Source of the DNA: Panacagrimonas sp965216845
GTDB lineage: Bacteria; Pseudomonadota; Gammaproteobacteria; Nevskiales; Nevskiaceae
Length of the DNA stretch: 64,000 nucleotides
Direction: 5' to 3'
Assembly (NCBI GenBank): GCA_965216845.1
Contig: OZ244200.1
Location: forward strand, 496,001-560,000
Shown here: piece after piece, positions 43,088 to 51,852 of the stretch
Layout: each line of letters begins with the position of its first letter
Position numbering within the stretch: position 1 is the stretch's first letter
Position numbers and translations under genes: made by a program
Notes under the pieces: model-generated
What the model was told of the DNA's origin: nothing
What the model saw: the letters and a program-made list of their open reading frames with translations, nothing else
Databases searched by the model: none

Positions 43088-43960
43088 ATGGCACCTTTTC
43101 GTCTGCAAAACTTTCCAATTCGTATCGGCATGCAGGATCGTCTGGCTTCACTGCTCAACCACTTCCAACTCAACGCCCGCGTATTTCACACCGGCGATCT
43201 GTGTAATCAAGCCAGCTTTGAGGCGGCTGCCGGGCTCGGCTATCTGCACGTATTGAAGCAAGGGCGCCTTGAAGTTGAAACGCCTGGCCGCGCCAGCCAG
43301 CAGCTCACCGCGCCGAGCCTGCTGTTTTTCATGAAGCCCGTCAGCCACCGGCTGCATCCGCGCGACCCGCAAGGCGCCGAACTGGTCTGCGGATCGATTG
43401 ATTTCGGCTGTGGCCGTGGCAACCCCATGGCCGCCACCACACCCTGTCCGATAGTGATTTCGCTGGCCGGGCAGACACAATTGCTGCTGACGCTGGAGCT
43501 GCTGTTCGCCGAAGCCTTTGGCCAACATTGCGGTCGGCAGACAGCGATGAATCGTTTGTGCGAGCTGGTGGTGATTCACCTCCTTCGTCATTTGATGGAC
43601 CGTGGCGAAGTGAGCGTGGGGCCGCTGGCGGGATTGGCGGACCCGCGCCTGGCCAAAGCGCTCAACGCCATGCACGACGACCCGGGCCATGGCTGGACGC
43701 TGGACCATCTGGCGCAACAAGCCGGCATGTCGCGCGCCCGCTTCGCGGTGAATTTCCGCCAGACCGTTGGCATGACAGCGGGCGACTATCTGACGCAATG
43801 GCGCCTGGCCCTGGCGCAAACCCTGTTGCGCAAGGGCAAGCCGGTGAACCTGGTGGCGCAGGAAGTCGGCTACAGCGGGCCGGCGGCATTGGGTCGCGTA
43901 TTCAATGCTCGCCTGGGCATGTCCCCCGGCACCTGGCTGCGGGAAGACGGCCAGGGCTGA
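43088..43960 (+). CDS. AraC-family regulator with cupin_6 domain (second copy)
   Basis: 290 residues. Cupin_6-type N-terminal domain (GYLHVLKQGRLEVETPGRAS, LLFFMKPVSHRLHP) with several Cys. C-terminal double HTH: HGWTLDHLAQQAGMSRARFA VNFRQTVGMTAGDYLTQWRL and VNLVAQEVGYSGPAALGRVF NARLGMSPGTW. Same architecture and about the same length as the regulator at 38429-39310. It faces the YHS-MAPEG-PNPOx group and likely regulates it. A Met at 43130 (MQDRLASLLNHF) is an alternative start. Confidence 0.9.
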   Translation: MAPFRLQNFPIRIGMQDRLASLLNHFQLNARVFHTGDLCNQASFEAAAGLGYLHVLKQGRLEVETPGRASQQLTAPSLLFFMKPVSHRLHPRDPQGAELVCGSIDFGCGRGNPMAATTPCPIVISLAGQTQLLLTLELLFAEAFGQHCGRQTAMNRLCELVVIHLLRHLMDRGEVSVGPLAGLADPRLAKALNAMHDDPGHGWTLDHLAQQAGMSRARFAVNFRQTVGMTAGDYLTQWRLALAQTLLRKGKPVNLVAQEVGYSGPAALGRVFNARLGMSPGTWLREDGQG

Positions 43961-43976
43961 CGCAGCGCCGGAAAAT

Positions 43977-44298
43977 TGGTGGGCCCCCTGGGAGTCGAAC
44001 CCAGCACCAACGGATTATGCGTACCACTTCGACTTTCGCCGCCCCTTTCGAGTTTGTGGTCTGGACTGTCTCTTGTCTTTACGACCCGCCCGTTCAGTCT
44101 CTACACCTTCTGCATCAGGAATGATCCCTTTTCAGCTTGGCTCGGGATTCCCAGTCAAGGGTTCCCCGAATTTGAGCGGTTCTACCCACCGGCAGCGCAA
44201 ACTACCCGTGGGCAACCCATTTGAAACGCACCCTGCGGCTGCCCGTTTAGGTGGCTTCGATCAAGTCCGCTGCTCTAACCAACATGAGCTAGAGGCCC
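43977..44298 (-). tRNA. tRNA-Ile2(CAU) or tRNA-Met, interrupted in the anticodon loop
   Basis: 5' exon 44264-44298 (35 nt) and 3' exon 43977-44019 (43 nt) join to a normal cloverleaf with CCA encoded. Acceptor GGGCCTC/GGGGCCC, D stem GCTC/GAGC, anticodon stem GCGGA/TCCGT, loop CT-CAT-AA, variable TGGTG, T arm CTGGG-TTCGACT-CCCAG. Anticodon CAU can be elongator Met or, after lysidine modification, Ile; the GGGCC-start acceptor favours Ile2, but I cannot settle it. The halves are separated by 244 nt of intron. A weak -10 (TACACT) lies 7 bases upstream. Confidence 0.9.
44020..44263 (-). ncRNA. Group I intron (IC3-like) in the tRNA anticodon loop
   Basis: 244 nt between U33 and C34, with 5' exon ending in U and intron ending in G as group I rules require. 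Core elements: P2 GGGCAGCC/GGTTGCCC (44237-44244, 44210-44217); P3 ACCGCTC/GGGCGGGT with one bulged G (44174-44180, 44084-44091); the AAATTCGGGGAACC P4 block (44161-44173); GAGCCAAGCT; and P7 GACTG/CAGTC (44095-44099, 44064-44068). GAAA tetraloops lie near the 3' end. AAATTCGG, GAGCCAAGCT and AGGTGTAGAGACT also occur in the Azoarcus tRNA-Ile intron. No homing endonuclease frame. P1 is not clear: best pairing is GG(A)CUU with AAGCC. Confidence 0.87.
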
Positions 44299-44517
44299 GG
44301 TGGCGAGTGTAACCAAAATGCCGCAGCAGCGCGGGCACGATGACTACACCGCCAGATGGATCAGTCCATTTAGTCATACACAGCCGGCTTGCGGGTGCGC
44401 ATGCTTTGAGCTTGCCTGTCGACGGCCTAGACTGCCGACGGCCGATGGACGGACAAAACACAAATCGCCCATGCGGGCATGCTGCAAAAGCAATACAAAT
44501 ACAGAGGAGCGCGTCAG

Positions 44518-46728
44518 ATGAAAAGGCTAGCCGCGGGGTTCATGGTTGCCGCGTCCGTGACTTGGGCCGGCAACGCGCTGGCGATCAACTTTGAATATGG
44601 CGAGTTTGACGTCGGCTGGACCACCAAGATCACCGCCGGCGCCGCCTGGCGAACCAGTGCGCGCGATGCCGGAAAAGTTGGAAAACTGAATATTCCGGGC
44701 CAGCAGAATTTGTGCAGCAATCAGTTCGGCGGCGGCGATGACTGCATTTCCTTGAGCGGCGACCCCGAGCCCAATCAGCGTTTCGTGGATGCGCGTGGCG
44801 GCTATTTCGCGGCGCTGCTGGATGACGGCAACCTCAATTATGATCGCGGCGACCTGGTCTCGTCGGTGTTCAAGATCAACACCGAGCTCAACCTCAACTG
44901 GCAAGACTGGCTGCTCAAGCTGAACTACGTTGCGTTCTACGACCATACCAATTACAACCTCGACGTCACCCACGTCAATACGCAATATCAACCGGCCAGG
45001 GAAGCGCGTCGCCGCAGCGTGCGCTCGCGCGCCGGCGCCAACGGCGAGTTCCGGGAAGCTTTCATTCTGAAAGACTTTGAAATCGGCGACCGCTTTTTCA
45101 GTCTCACCGTTGGTCAGCAACGCGTTCGATGGGGCGAAGCGAATCTGCACCTGTTCAACACCATGGATGCGATCAATCCGCTGGATGCCATCCTGCCGCT
45201 GCAACCCGGTTTCGATCTGGCTGAGCTGGCGGTGCCCACCGGCATGGTCCTGCTGACCGGCGACGTGCTTCCCAACGTCACCGCCGAGGTGTTCTATCAA
45301 TACGATTGGGACGGCACCAATATCTGGCCCAGCGGCTCGTTCTTGTCGCCGGTCGATCCGGTTGGCATTGAAAACTACAACGCGGTCTTGAGTCTGGGCC
45401 AGTTTCCGGAAGACCCCAACGGCCAGTTCAACCCTGGCAACCCCTTTAGCCTGTTGTCATCCAGCACGCGGATCGCTGAAGTTCGTGAAGACGGCTTTCC
45501 GGCCCGTGACGATGGACAATTCGGTGTTCGGATTAACTGGTATGCGGAAAACCTCAATGACGGCACCGAATTCGGATTCTATTTTCTGAATTACCACAGC
45601 CGTCTTCCGTACTTCTCCATATTTGAAACCACACAGACTTGCTTGCGCAATGTCCCGCCGGCGCTGGACGGTCAGCTGGTGGCAGCCTTGGCGGCCTGCC
45701 AGGGATTCAATGGAACGCTGAATCCGTTGCCGCCGGATCCGGCGCGCGATCCGCTGCCGGTGGATCAGGCGGATTTGATTCTGGAGTATCCGGAAGACAT
45801 TCAGATGTTCGGCGTCAGCTTCAATACCACCGCCTTTGGCTGGTCGGTGTCCGGAGAATACGCGTATCGCCCCAATGTGCCGGGACAGATTCTGATTTCT
45901 GATGTGTTTTACGCTGGATTCCAGCAGGCGTTCGCCAGGCAGGACATTCCGCTCAACCCGCTGGGCGTACAGATTCCCAACGACCCATTCCTGGGCGAGC
46001 TGACGCAGAACCTGCTCGATGGCGTCATTGGCGCTGTAGTCCCGGGCATTTCCGTTGACACCATCGTTCCCAGTGCAAGCACCTTTATTCCCTCACGGTT
46101 GATTCAATATCGCGGTCGCACGGCGGACAATACAAACGAATACCAGCCGGGAGAATATGTGCGTGGCTGGGAAGATTTACAGGTCGGGCAATTTGTAATC
46201 AATGCCTTGAAACTGTTCCCGAGCACCTTCGGCTCGGACGACGTCACACTGCTGGCGGAAGTGGGCTTTACCCACGTCATCGACATGCCCAGCACCGCCG
46301 AATTGCCGATTCAGGGCACGCTTGAGCATACCCACCCCAGCCCCGGCGCGGACTGCACGGGCTTTGCCGAGGGCACCGACTGTCAAACCGCGCAAGTGAC
46401 GGCGCGCATCAATCCCACCCAGCAAACCGATGGCTTTGCCGATGATTTCGCCGCCGGTTTTCGCATGTTGTTGCAATTCAAGTACAGCAACGTGATGAAC
46501 TCGGGTGTCACCATCAAACCGACGCTGATCTGGATGGAGGATATCTACGGCATCGCGCCCTTCCCCATTCAGAATTACGTGGAAGGTAACCGATGGATGG
46601 TACCCGGCATTCAATTCGAAATCGGCCAGGCTTTCAACGGCACCCTGCTTTATAACTATTACGACGGGGCGGATAATCAAGTTCAGGATCGGGACAATGT
46701 CTCGGTCAGTATTACTTACAACTTCTAG
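44518..46728 (+). CDS. DUF1302 outer-membrane protein
   Basis: 736 residues. Signal peptide MKRLAAGFMVAASVTWAGNA LA. The rest is strand-rich with frequent aromatic ends, finishing in NVSVSITYNF with a terminal Phe, as in outer-membrane beta-barrels. Landmarks include FSLTVGQQRVRWGEANLHLF NTMDAINPLD, typical of DUF1302. Members are common beside lipid or sterol degradation genes and are thought to help uptake of hydrophobic substrates. GAGGAG upstream. The 219-base upstream gap shows no other gene. Confidence 0.92.
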   Translation: MKRLAAGFMVAASVTWAGNALAINFEYGEFDVGWTTKITAGAAWRTSARDAGKVGKLNIPGQQNLCSNQFGGGDDCISLSGDPEPNQRFVDARGGYFAALLDDGNLNYDRGDLVSSVFKINTELNLNWQDWLLKLNYVAFYDHTNYNLDVTHVNTQYQPAREARRRSVRSRAGANGEFREAFILKDFEIGDRFFSLTVGQQRVRWGEANLHLFNTMDAINPLDAILPLQPGFDLAELAVPTGMVLLTGDVLPNVTAEVFYQYDWDGTNIWPSGSFLSPVDPVGIENYNAVLSLGQFPEDPNGQFNPGNPFSLLSSSTRIAEVREDGFPARDDGQFGVRINWYAENLNDGTEFGFYFLNYHSRLPYFSIFETTQTCLRNVPPALDGQLVAALAACQGFNGTLNPLPPDPARDPLPVDQADLILEYPEDIQMFGVSFNTTAFGWSVSGEYAYRPNVPGQILISDVFYAGFQQAFARQDIPLNPLGVQIPNDPFLGELTQNLLDGVIGAVVPGISVDTIVPSASTFIPSRLIQYRGRTADNTNEYQPGEYVRGWEDLQVGQFVINALKLFPSTFGSDDVTLLAEVGFTHVIDMPSTAELPIQGTLEHTHPSPGADCTGFAEGTDCQTAQVTARINPTQQTDGFADDFAAGFRMLLQFKYSNVMNSGVTIKPTLIWMEDIYGIAPFPIQNYVEGNRWMVPGIQFEIGQAFNGTLLYNYYDGADNQVQDRDNVSVSITYNF

Positions 46729-46872
46729 GAAGACGCTGAAGTACTCGCGCCGCCAGGGGTATCCCCGAGGCCGCACAGGTGCCAGAAACGCAATACCTGA
46801 CAGGGCCCGCCTGATTGCAGTATCAATGCCGGCCCCGTTCACAAGATTGCCTGCGGCGCCGCGTACTAGGCT

Positions 46873-47634
46873 ATGATGAAGGGTTTCCCACGGCCCGTCA
46901 CGACACTGAACACCTTCACCGCCGACCTTCAATTGGTTTCGCCGATCCGTTCACACGGTTACGTCTTTGTGCCGTCGCGGACCAGTGCGCGCTACTTATC
47001 CAGGGCTCAAGATGCCGAATTCCGGGCTTTTGCACAGAGCTGGCAACGGCTGGAAATCGACCCTTATCTGGCGCAACTTGGCCGCTTGCGGCGGCGGCGG
47101 CATGGCCTGTTTTGCGCCAGCGATCTGGGCGAGGTTGAAACCTTGGCGCACGGCCCGCACATCCAGAGCACGGATTACAACCCCTTGTTCGGCGATGTCG
47201 AACGCTGGTTCGAACCGCTGCAGCCGCAAACCATGCGCAATGCCTGCCTGCTCAAGGTGATCGGCTTCGGCGGCGAATTGTTCGCGGCCGTTGATCAGCA
47301 GGCATGCCGCTGGAACGTCGAAGTCCATCAGTTCCGCATTGAGGCACGCGCCGACCGGACGGGGCAGCCAACGCCCGAAGGCAGACATCGGGACGGCGTT
47401 GACTTCGTGCTGGTGATGATGGTCGCCCGACGGAATATTCGCAGTGGCCAAACCCAGCTCAGCGATGCCCGCGGTGAGCCGCTGGGCAGCTTCACGTTGG
47501 CCGAGCCGATGGACATGGTGTTGCTGGACGACCGCCGTCTATGGCATGCGGTAACGCCAGTGGAACCAATCCAGCCACAAGAGCCGGCGTTTCGCGATGT
47601 GCTTGTGGTGACCTATAAGCGCCAAAGCGACTAG
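46873..47634 (+). CDS. 2-oxoglutarate/Fe(II) dioxygenase-family protein
   Basis: 253 residues. The facial triad is visible as H172 and D174 (EGRHRDGVDF) and H225 (RRLWHAVTPV), with R241 (FRDVLVVTY) to bind 2-oxoglutarate. FLVMMVARRNIRSGQTQLSD and LDDRRLWHA fit the '2OG-Fe dioxygenase' family (PF10014), which contains amino-acid hydroxylases such as the isoleucine dioxygenase type. Substrate unknown. Stands alone downstream of the DUF1302 gene. Confidence 0.85.
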   Translation: MMKGFPRPVTTLNTFTADLQLVSPIRSHGYVFVPSRTSARYLSRAQDAEFRAFAQSWQRLEIDPYLAQLGRLRRRRHGLFCASDLGEVETLAHGPHIQSTDYNPLFGDVERWFEPLQPQTMRNACLLKVIGFGGELFAAVDQQACRWNVEVHQFRIEARADRTGQPTPEGRHRDGVDFVLVMMVARRNIRSGQTQLSDARGEPLGSFTLAEPMDMVLLDDRRLWHAVTPVEPIQPQEPAFRDVLVVTYKRQSD

Positions 47635-47736
47635 GGACCCTCTGATTCGGATCAGGCAAGGCTTCGCCATGCCCCCAGAACACGCAGCAGCCAAATCCGA
47701 AATGCCGAAAGCGCGGTCGATTGGCTCAGCGTCTGC

Positions 47737-48834
47737 CTAGCGCCCCAGAATTTCGGCGTTGTGCTGACCCAGCTCCGGTGCCGGACCGCTCCGGGTCTGG
47801 GCGTGACTGAACGGGATTGGAAATGCAAACGCCGGTTTGCCCTGATGCTGTTCGATGATGCCGCGTGCCTTGACCTGCTCGTTCTCCAGCACTTCCTGCA
47901 AAGAGAGAATGGCCGAGGCACAGGTATCGAAGTCGGCCAGCTCGGCCTCCCAGGCGTCCCGCGTCTTGCTTTTGAACAGTGCTTCCAGCTCTGCGCGCAG
48001 GGCGCCGCTGTTGGGGCCCATTGCCGGCATTTTCAACAAGTCTTCTCGCCCCACCCGCTTCAGCACTTCCTGAAAGAACTTGGGCTCAAGCGAACCCAGC
48101 GCGAGATACTTGCCGTCGGCGCATTCGTAAACCGAATAGTTGGGCAGGGTGCCTGACAGAAAACTCTGGCCCGGCAGCGGGCCGTGCCCGGACTCGCGCA
48201 GGAACGCCAGGGACACCAACTGCATTGCAAGGGTGCCGTCCAGCATGGCGGCATCAACAAAGGTGCCGTGGCCGGATGCTCTGGCGCCGAACAGCGCGCC
48301 CAATATTCCAACCAGGCAGGTCAGGGCGCCACCGGCGATATCGGCAACCTGATAATTACCGGGGAACGGACCGCGCTCGGCGGTGGCCGTTTGATCCAGC
48401 TCGCCGGCATAACCGCGATAGTTCATGTCGTGTCCGGGGCGGTTGCGATAAGGCCCGGTGTGCCCGTAGCCGGTCAGCGCCGCAAAAATCAGGCGCGGGT
48501 TGACCGCCCGCAGTGTTTCATACCCACAACCCAGCTTGTCCATCACCCCGGGCCGAAAGCTTTCCAATACCACATCCGCCTTCTCGGCCAGTTTCAAAAA
48601 CGCTTCGCGATCCTGATCTTTTCGTAAATCCAGCGTGATGGATTTCTTTCCCCGGTTCGCCAATTCATACATCTGGGGTGACATGGCTCTGGCGTAATCA
48701 CCGCCGTTGGGCTCTTCGATCTTGATCACCTCGGCGCCCATTTGCGCCATATAAAGCGAACAGAACGGACCAGGCAACAAGCGCGACAGGTCGAGAACCT
48801 TGACGCCGTCCAGCAAGGGGTTTTGATTTTTCAT
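47737..48834 (-). CDS. CaiB/BaiF CoA-transferase family protein, AMACR-like
   Basis: 365 residues. N-terminal VKVLDLSRLLPGPFCSLYMA QMGAEVIKIE and NRGKKSITLDLR are family motifs. GHDMNYRGYAGEL and NYQVADIAGGALTCLVGI contain the His and Asp used by alpha-methylacyl-CoA racemase; LALGSLEPKFF is also AMACR-like. It may epimerise 2-methylacyl-CoA for beta-oxidation of branched or sterol side chains, or transfer CoA. Lies 9 bases below an acyl-CoA dehydrogenase gene, same operon. Confidence 0.92.
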   Translation of the reverse strand: MKNQNPLLDGVKVLDLSRLLPGPFCSLYMAQMGAEVIKIEEPNGGDYARAMSPQMYELANRGKKSITLDLRKDQDREAFLKLAEKADVVLESFRPGVMDKLGCGYETLRAVNPRLIFAALTGYGHTGPYRNRPGHDMNYRGYAGELDQTATAERGPFPGNYQVADIAGGALTCLVGILGALFGARASGHGTFVDAAMLDGTLAMQLVSLAFLRESGHGPLPGQSFLSGTLPNYSVYECADGKYLALGSLEPKFFQEVLKRVGREDLLKMPAMGPNSGALRAELEALFKSKTRDAWEAELADFDTCASAILSLQEVLENEQVKARGIIEQHQGKPAFAFPIPFSHAQTRSGPAPELGQHNAEILGR

Positions 48835-48843
48835 ATCAGTGCT

Positions 48844-49983
48844 CTACAAGGTTCGCGCGATCAGCTCTTTCATGATTTCGTTGGTGCCACCGTAAATCCG
48901 CTGCGCACGCGAATCGATCCAGGCTCTGGCCACGGGATATTCGAGCATGTAGCCGTAACCGCCGTGGAGTTGAAGGCACTCATCGATGACTTTCATCATC
49001 AGGTCAGACGTCCAGTACTTGGCGCAGGCGGCGTCCTCCACACCCAGTTTGTTGCTCAATTGCAGCTCGATGCAACGGTCCACATAAACCCGCGCGATGG
49101 ACAACTGCGCTTTCATTTCAGCGAGCTTGAAACGCGTATTTTGATAATTGGCGACCGCCTTGCCGAATACCTTCCGGTTGCGCACATAATCCAGGGTGTT
49201 TTTCATCGCGGCTTCAGCGCCGGCCACCGAGGTGATGGCAATGATCAAGCGCTCCCAGGCCAGCTCCTTCATCAACATGATGAAGCCCATCCCTTCAGCG
49301 CCCAGGACATTGGATTTGGGCACCCGCACGTTGTCAAAAAACAACTCACAAGTGTCCTGCGCTTTCATGCCGACTTTTTGCAGGGGCTTGCCTTTGGTGA
49401 AGCCCTCGCGGTTGGCTTCCACCAGAATCAATGAAATATCCTTGGCGCCCTCTCCGGTATTCGCGGTTTTGGCGACCACCACGACCAGATCACTGAGATA
49501 ACCATTGGTAATGAAGATCTTGGAGCCGTTGATGACATAATCATCGCCATCGGCTTCGGCGGTGGTTTTGACTGACTGCAGATCCGACCCGGTGCCCGGT
49601 TCGGTCATGGCGATGGCGCCGATGATTTCGCCCGTGGCCATCTTCGGCAGCCAGGTGCTTTTTTGCGCCTCGTTGCCGAAGTTGTTGATGTAGTTGGCGA
49701 CGATATCCGAATGCAGCGAAAACCCGGTGCCGGAATCCCCCGAATAGGACTGTTCCTCCATCAGGATCACACTGTAGCTGCGATCCACGCCCAGGCCGCC
49801 GTATTTCTCCGGCATGGTCACGCACAACAAGCCGAGCTCGCCGGCCTTGTTCCATACCTCACGGTCAACGTGCTGCTGCGCTTCCCAGGCCTCGCGGTGA
49901 GGAACCACCTCCTCTTCGTAGAAGCGACGGACGGTTTTGCGAAAGTCCTCGTGCTCGGGACCGAACAAAGTGCGGGGAATCAT
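48844..49983 (-). CDS. Acyl-CoA dehydrogenase
   Basis: 379 residues, complete. FAD/substrate motifs: IGAIAMTEPGTGSDLQSVKT, YVINGSKIFITNGYLSDLVV and QLHGGYGYMLEYPVARAWID, with IYGGTNEIMKE near the end containing the catalytic Glu position. Introduces the C2-C3 double bond in acyl-CoA. First gene of the pair with the AMACR-like enzyme; a TetR operator sits directly before its start. Resembles long-chain enzymes of the LcdH type. Confidence 0.95.
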   Translation of the reverse strand: MIPRTLFGPEHEDFRKTVRRFYEEEVVPHREAWEAQQHVDREVWNKAGELGLLCVTMPEKYGGLGVDRSYSVILMEEQSYSGDSGTGFSLHSDIVANYINNFGNEAQKSTWLPKMATGEIIGAIAMTEPGTGSDLQSVKTTAEADGDDYVINGSKIFITNGYLSDLVVVVAKTANTGEGAKDISLILVEANREGFTKGKPLQKVGMKAQDTCELFFDNVRVPKSNVLGAEGMGFIMLMKELAWERLIIAITSVAGAEAAMKNTLDYVRNRKVFGKAVANYQNTRFKLAEMKAQLSIARVYVDRCIELQLSNKLGVEDAACAKYWTSDLMMKVIDECLQLHGGYGYMLEYPVARAWIDSRAQRIYGGTNEIMKELIARTL

Positions 49984-50001
49984 GAGCGCTCCGTGAATAT
50001 T

Positions 50002-50025
50002 TACATGCAGTACGTACTGTATGTA
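50002..50025. promoter_or_regulatory. 24-bp palindromic TetR operator
   Basis: TACATGCAGTAC (50002-50013) and GTACTGTATGTA (50014-50025) are inverted with a single mismatch pair (C/T). Located between the divergent acyl-CoA dehydrogenase and TetR genes, 19 bases from the dehydrogenase start. Size and symmetry suit a TetR-family regulator. Confidence 0.85.
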
Positions 50026-50082
50026 ACAATAGCGACGAAGAGATTGTCAAGCCTCAAAACCCGCCTCCATCGACCACCGTCC

Positions 50083-50757
50083 ATGGCCAAGCCCGAGCCG
50101 CAACCCAGGACCAGCCGCCGCAGCCAGGCGGATCGACGGCGGCTGATGCGCAAACGCCTGGTGGAGGCCACGCTGGCCACGCTGGTGGAGGCGGGTTATT
50201 CGGGCACCACGGTCAGCGCCATCGTTCGTCGCGCCGGCGTTTCTCGTGGCGCGCAGCTGCATCACTTTCCCAGCAAACAACAGTTGATGCTGGAAACCGC
50301 CGAGCATTTGCTCAAGCGCGCATACAAGGTCATGGGCGAAGTGCTGCTCGCCGTGGCAACCGAGGATGACCGCGCGCAAGCAGTCGTTGAATCGGCCTGG
50401 AAGGAACTTTACGGGTCGCAAGCATTCGGCGCCTACTTTGAGCTGGCGCAGGCCGCCCAACACGACGCCGATCTGGCGCAGGCGCTGAAGGCGCTGTCAC
50501 AGCGCTTTGGTCGCACGATATCGCTGGCCTCGGCGCATTATTTCGAGTCGCGCGCCGGCGCGGTGAGCTCGGCGGAAAGCTTGTTCTCGATGACGCACTG
50601 GGTGCTGGGCGCCATTGGCGCCACCCGTCATCTGCAAAAGGACGCCGAACAGACCCGTGAGATGGTTCGCACTTGGGCATCTCTGCTGAGCGGTCAAATC
50701 AAGGCCCGACGCGGCGTGCGCCTGCCACCGCCACGTCCGCCGGACTGGGACGGCTGA
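50083..50757 (+). CDS. TetR-family transcriptional regulator
   Basis: 224 residues. N-terminal HTH: MRKRLVEATLATLVEAGYSG TTVSAIVRRAGVSRGAQLHH FPSKQQLM, a standard TetR domain. The C-terminal ligand domain is helical. Basic N-terminal extension (MAKPEPQPRTSRRSQADRRR). Divergent from acyl-CoA dehydrogenase and CaiB-like genes, with a 24-bp palindrome in the gap; likely represses that operon and responds to an acyl-CoA. Confidence 0.93.
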   Translation: MAKPEPQPRTSRRSQADRRRLMRKRLVEATLATLVEAGYSGTTVSAIVRRAGVSRGAQLHHFPSKQQLMLETAEHLLKRAYKVMGEVLLAVATEDDRAQAVVESAWKELYGSQAFGAYFELAQAAQHDADLAQALKALSQRFGRTISLASAHYFESRAGAVSSAESLFSMTHWVLGAIGATRHLQKDAEQTREMVRTWASLLSGQIKARRGVRLPPPRPPDWDG

Positions 50758-50837
50758 GGCCGCACTGGCCGACCAGCCGTTGAACCTTCGGCGCGCCGCC
50801 AAGGTCTTTTTGACGCGCTTGCGCAAGACTGTGCGGC

Positions 50838-51737
50838 ATGGAGTTACTGTTTGAATCATGGTTGCCCTGGGTCCATCGGCTTTTCGGTGCTGACCCGGAC
50901 TGGAAGCAGGTATTGCTCAGCGCGATGATGCCGATCTTCATCCTGGCATTCGGCATTGAGCTTGTGGTCATGCGTCGGCGCCTGGGCCGAATGCCCTTCG
51001 CCTGCAAGGATGTATTGGCCAACCTGTCGCTGGGTCTGGCGTACCAAGTGTTTGAGCTGATCGCCTATGCGTTGCTGGTGGGTGCGGCGGTGAGCTGGGT
51101 TCATGTCCACCGTATCGGCGACATTGCGGTGAACGCCTGGACCTTGCTGCCCATCTTCATTGGCGTGGAGTTCAGCTATTACTGGTTTCATCGCGTGAGC
51201 CATCGGGTGCGTTGGTTCTGGAGCGCGCATGTGGTGCATCACTCGGGCGAACACATGAATATGACCACCGCCATGCGGCAGAGTCTGCTGTATTCGATCA
51301 CCGGGTGGTGGTTGTTTTTCGTCCCGCTGATCTGGCTGGGCGTACACCCCGGGTGGGTGTTTTTTCTGTACGCGGCGGATTTGAGCTACCAGTATTTTGT
51401 GCACACCGAGTCGGTGCGCAAATTGCCGGCCTGGTTCGAATACATCTTCGTCACGCCATCGCATCACCGTGTGCATCACGGCCGCAACCGGCAATACATC
51501 GACAAGAACTTCGGCGGCGTTCTGATTCTGTTTGACCGTTGGTTCGGCACCTTCGCGGCCGAGGTGGAGCCGGTGGATTACGGCATTCGGCGGCAAATCA
51601 AGAGCCATAATTTCCTGCGATTGAACTTGCACGAGTTCGTTGACATGTGGCGCGATGTGTTTCGCCCCGGCCCGCTGCGGCTGCGTCTGAAGCACTTGTG
51701 GGCGCCGCCGGAATGGACCCGATCAGCCGATTCCTGA
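50838..51737 (+). CDS. Sterol desaturase/fatty acid hydroxylase family protein
   Basis: 299 residues, integral membrane protein. His clusters that bind the diiron centre: YWFHRVSHRV, SAHVVHHSGEHMNMTTAM and TPSHHRVHHGRN. About five hydrophobic segments place the His boxes in the cytoplasm. The family includes C-5 sterol desaturase, carotenoid and fatty acid hydroxylases; the substrate here is unknown, but the neighbours point to lipid metabolism. ATG with no strong SD. Confidence 0.93.
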   Translation: MELLFESWLPWVHRLFGADPDWKQVLLSAMMPIFILAFGIELVVMRRRLGRMPFACKDVLANLSLGLAYQVFELIAYALLVGAAVSWVHVHRIGDIAVNAWTLLPIFIGVEFSYYWFHRVSHRVRWFWSAHVVHHSGEHMNMTTAMRQSLLYSITGWWLFFVPLIWLGVHPGWVFFLYAADLSYQYFVHTESVRKLPAWFEYIFVTPSHHRVHHGRNRQYIDKNFGGVLILFDRWFGTFAAEVEPVDYGIRRQIKSHNFLRLNLHEFVDMWRDVFRPGPLRLRLKHLWAPPEWTRSADS

Positions 51738-51802
51738 ACCCGCACCGGATATTGGCAACGCCCGTGCTGACGCGTTTTTTGCGAAAATGCCCCGCCCAAC
51801 CA

Positions 51803-51824
51803 GTCATCGCAAGCTTGCGATGAC
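51803..51824. repeat. 22-bp perfect palindrome of the dispersed repeat family
   Basis: GTCATCGCAAG joined to CTTGCGATGAC without a loop. This looks like the outer arms of the GTCATTGCGAG family fused after loss of the centre. It lies just ahead of the small lipoprotein gene. Confidence 0.7.
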
Positions 51825-51852
51825 AAGGTTTGAACCGTTACCGGAGAGTCTG

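Noticed and set aside
43979..44312. Protein-coding frames across the tRNA and intron
   Set aside because: The region is explained by tRNA exons and conserved intron helices; the frames have no SD and no homing-endonuclease motif.
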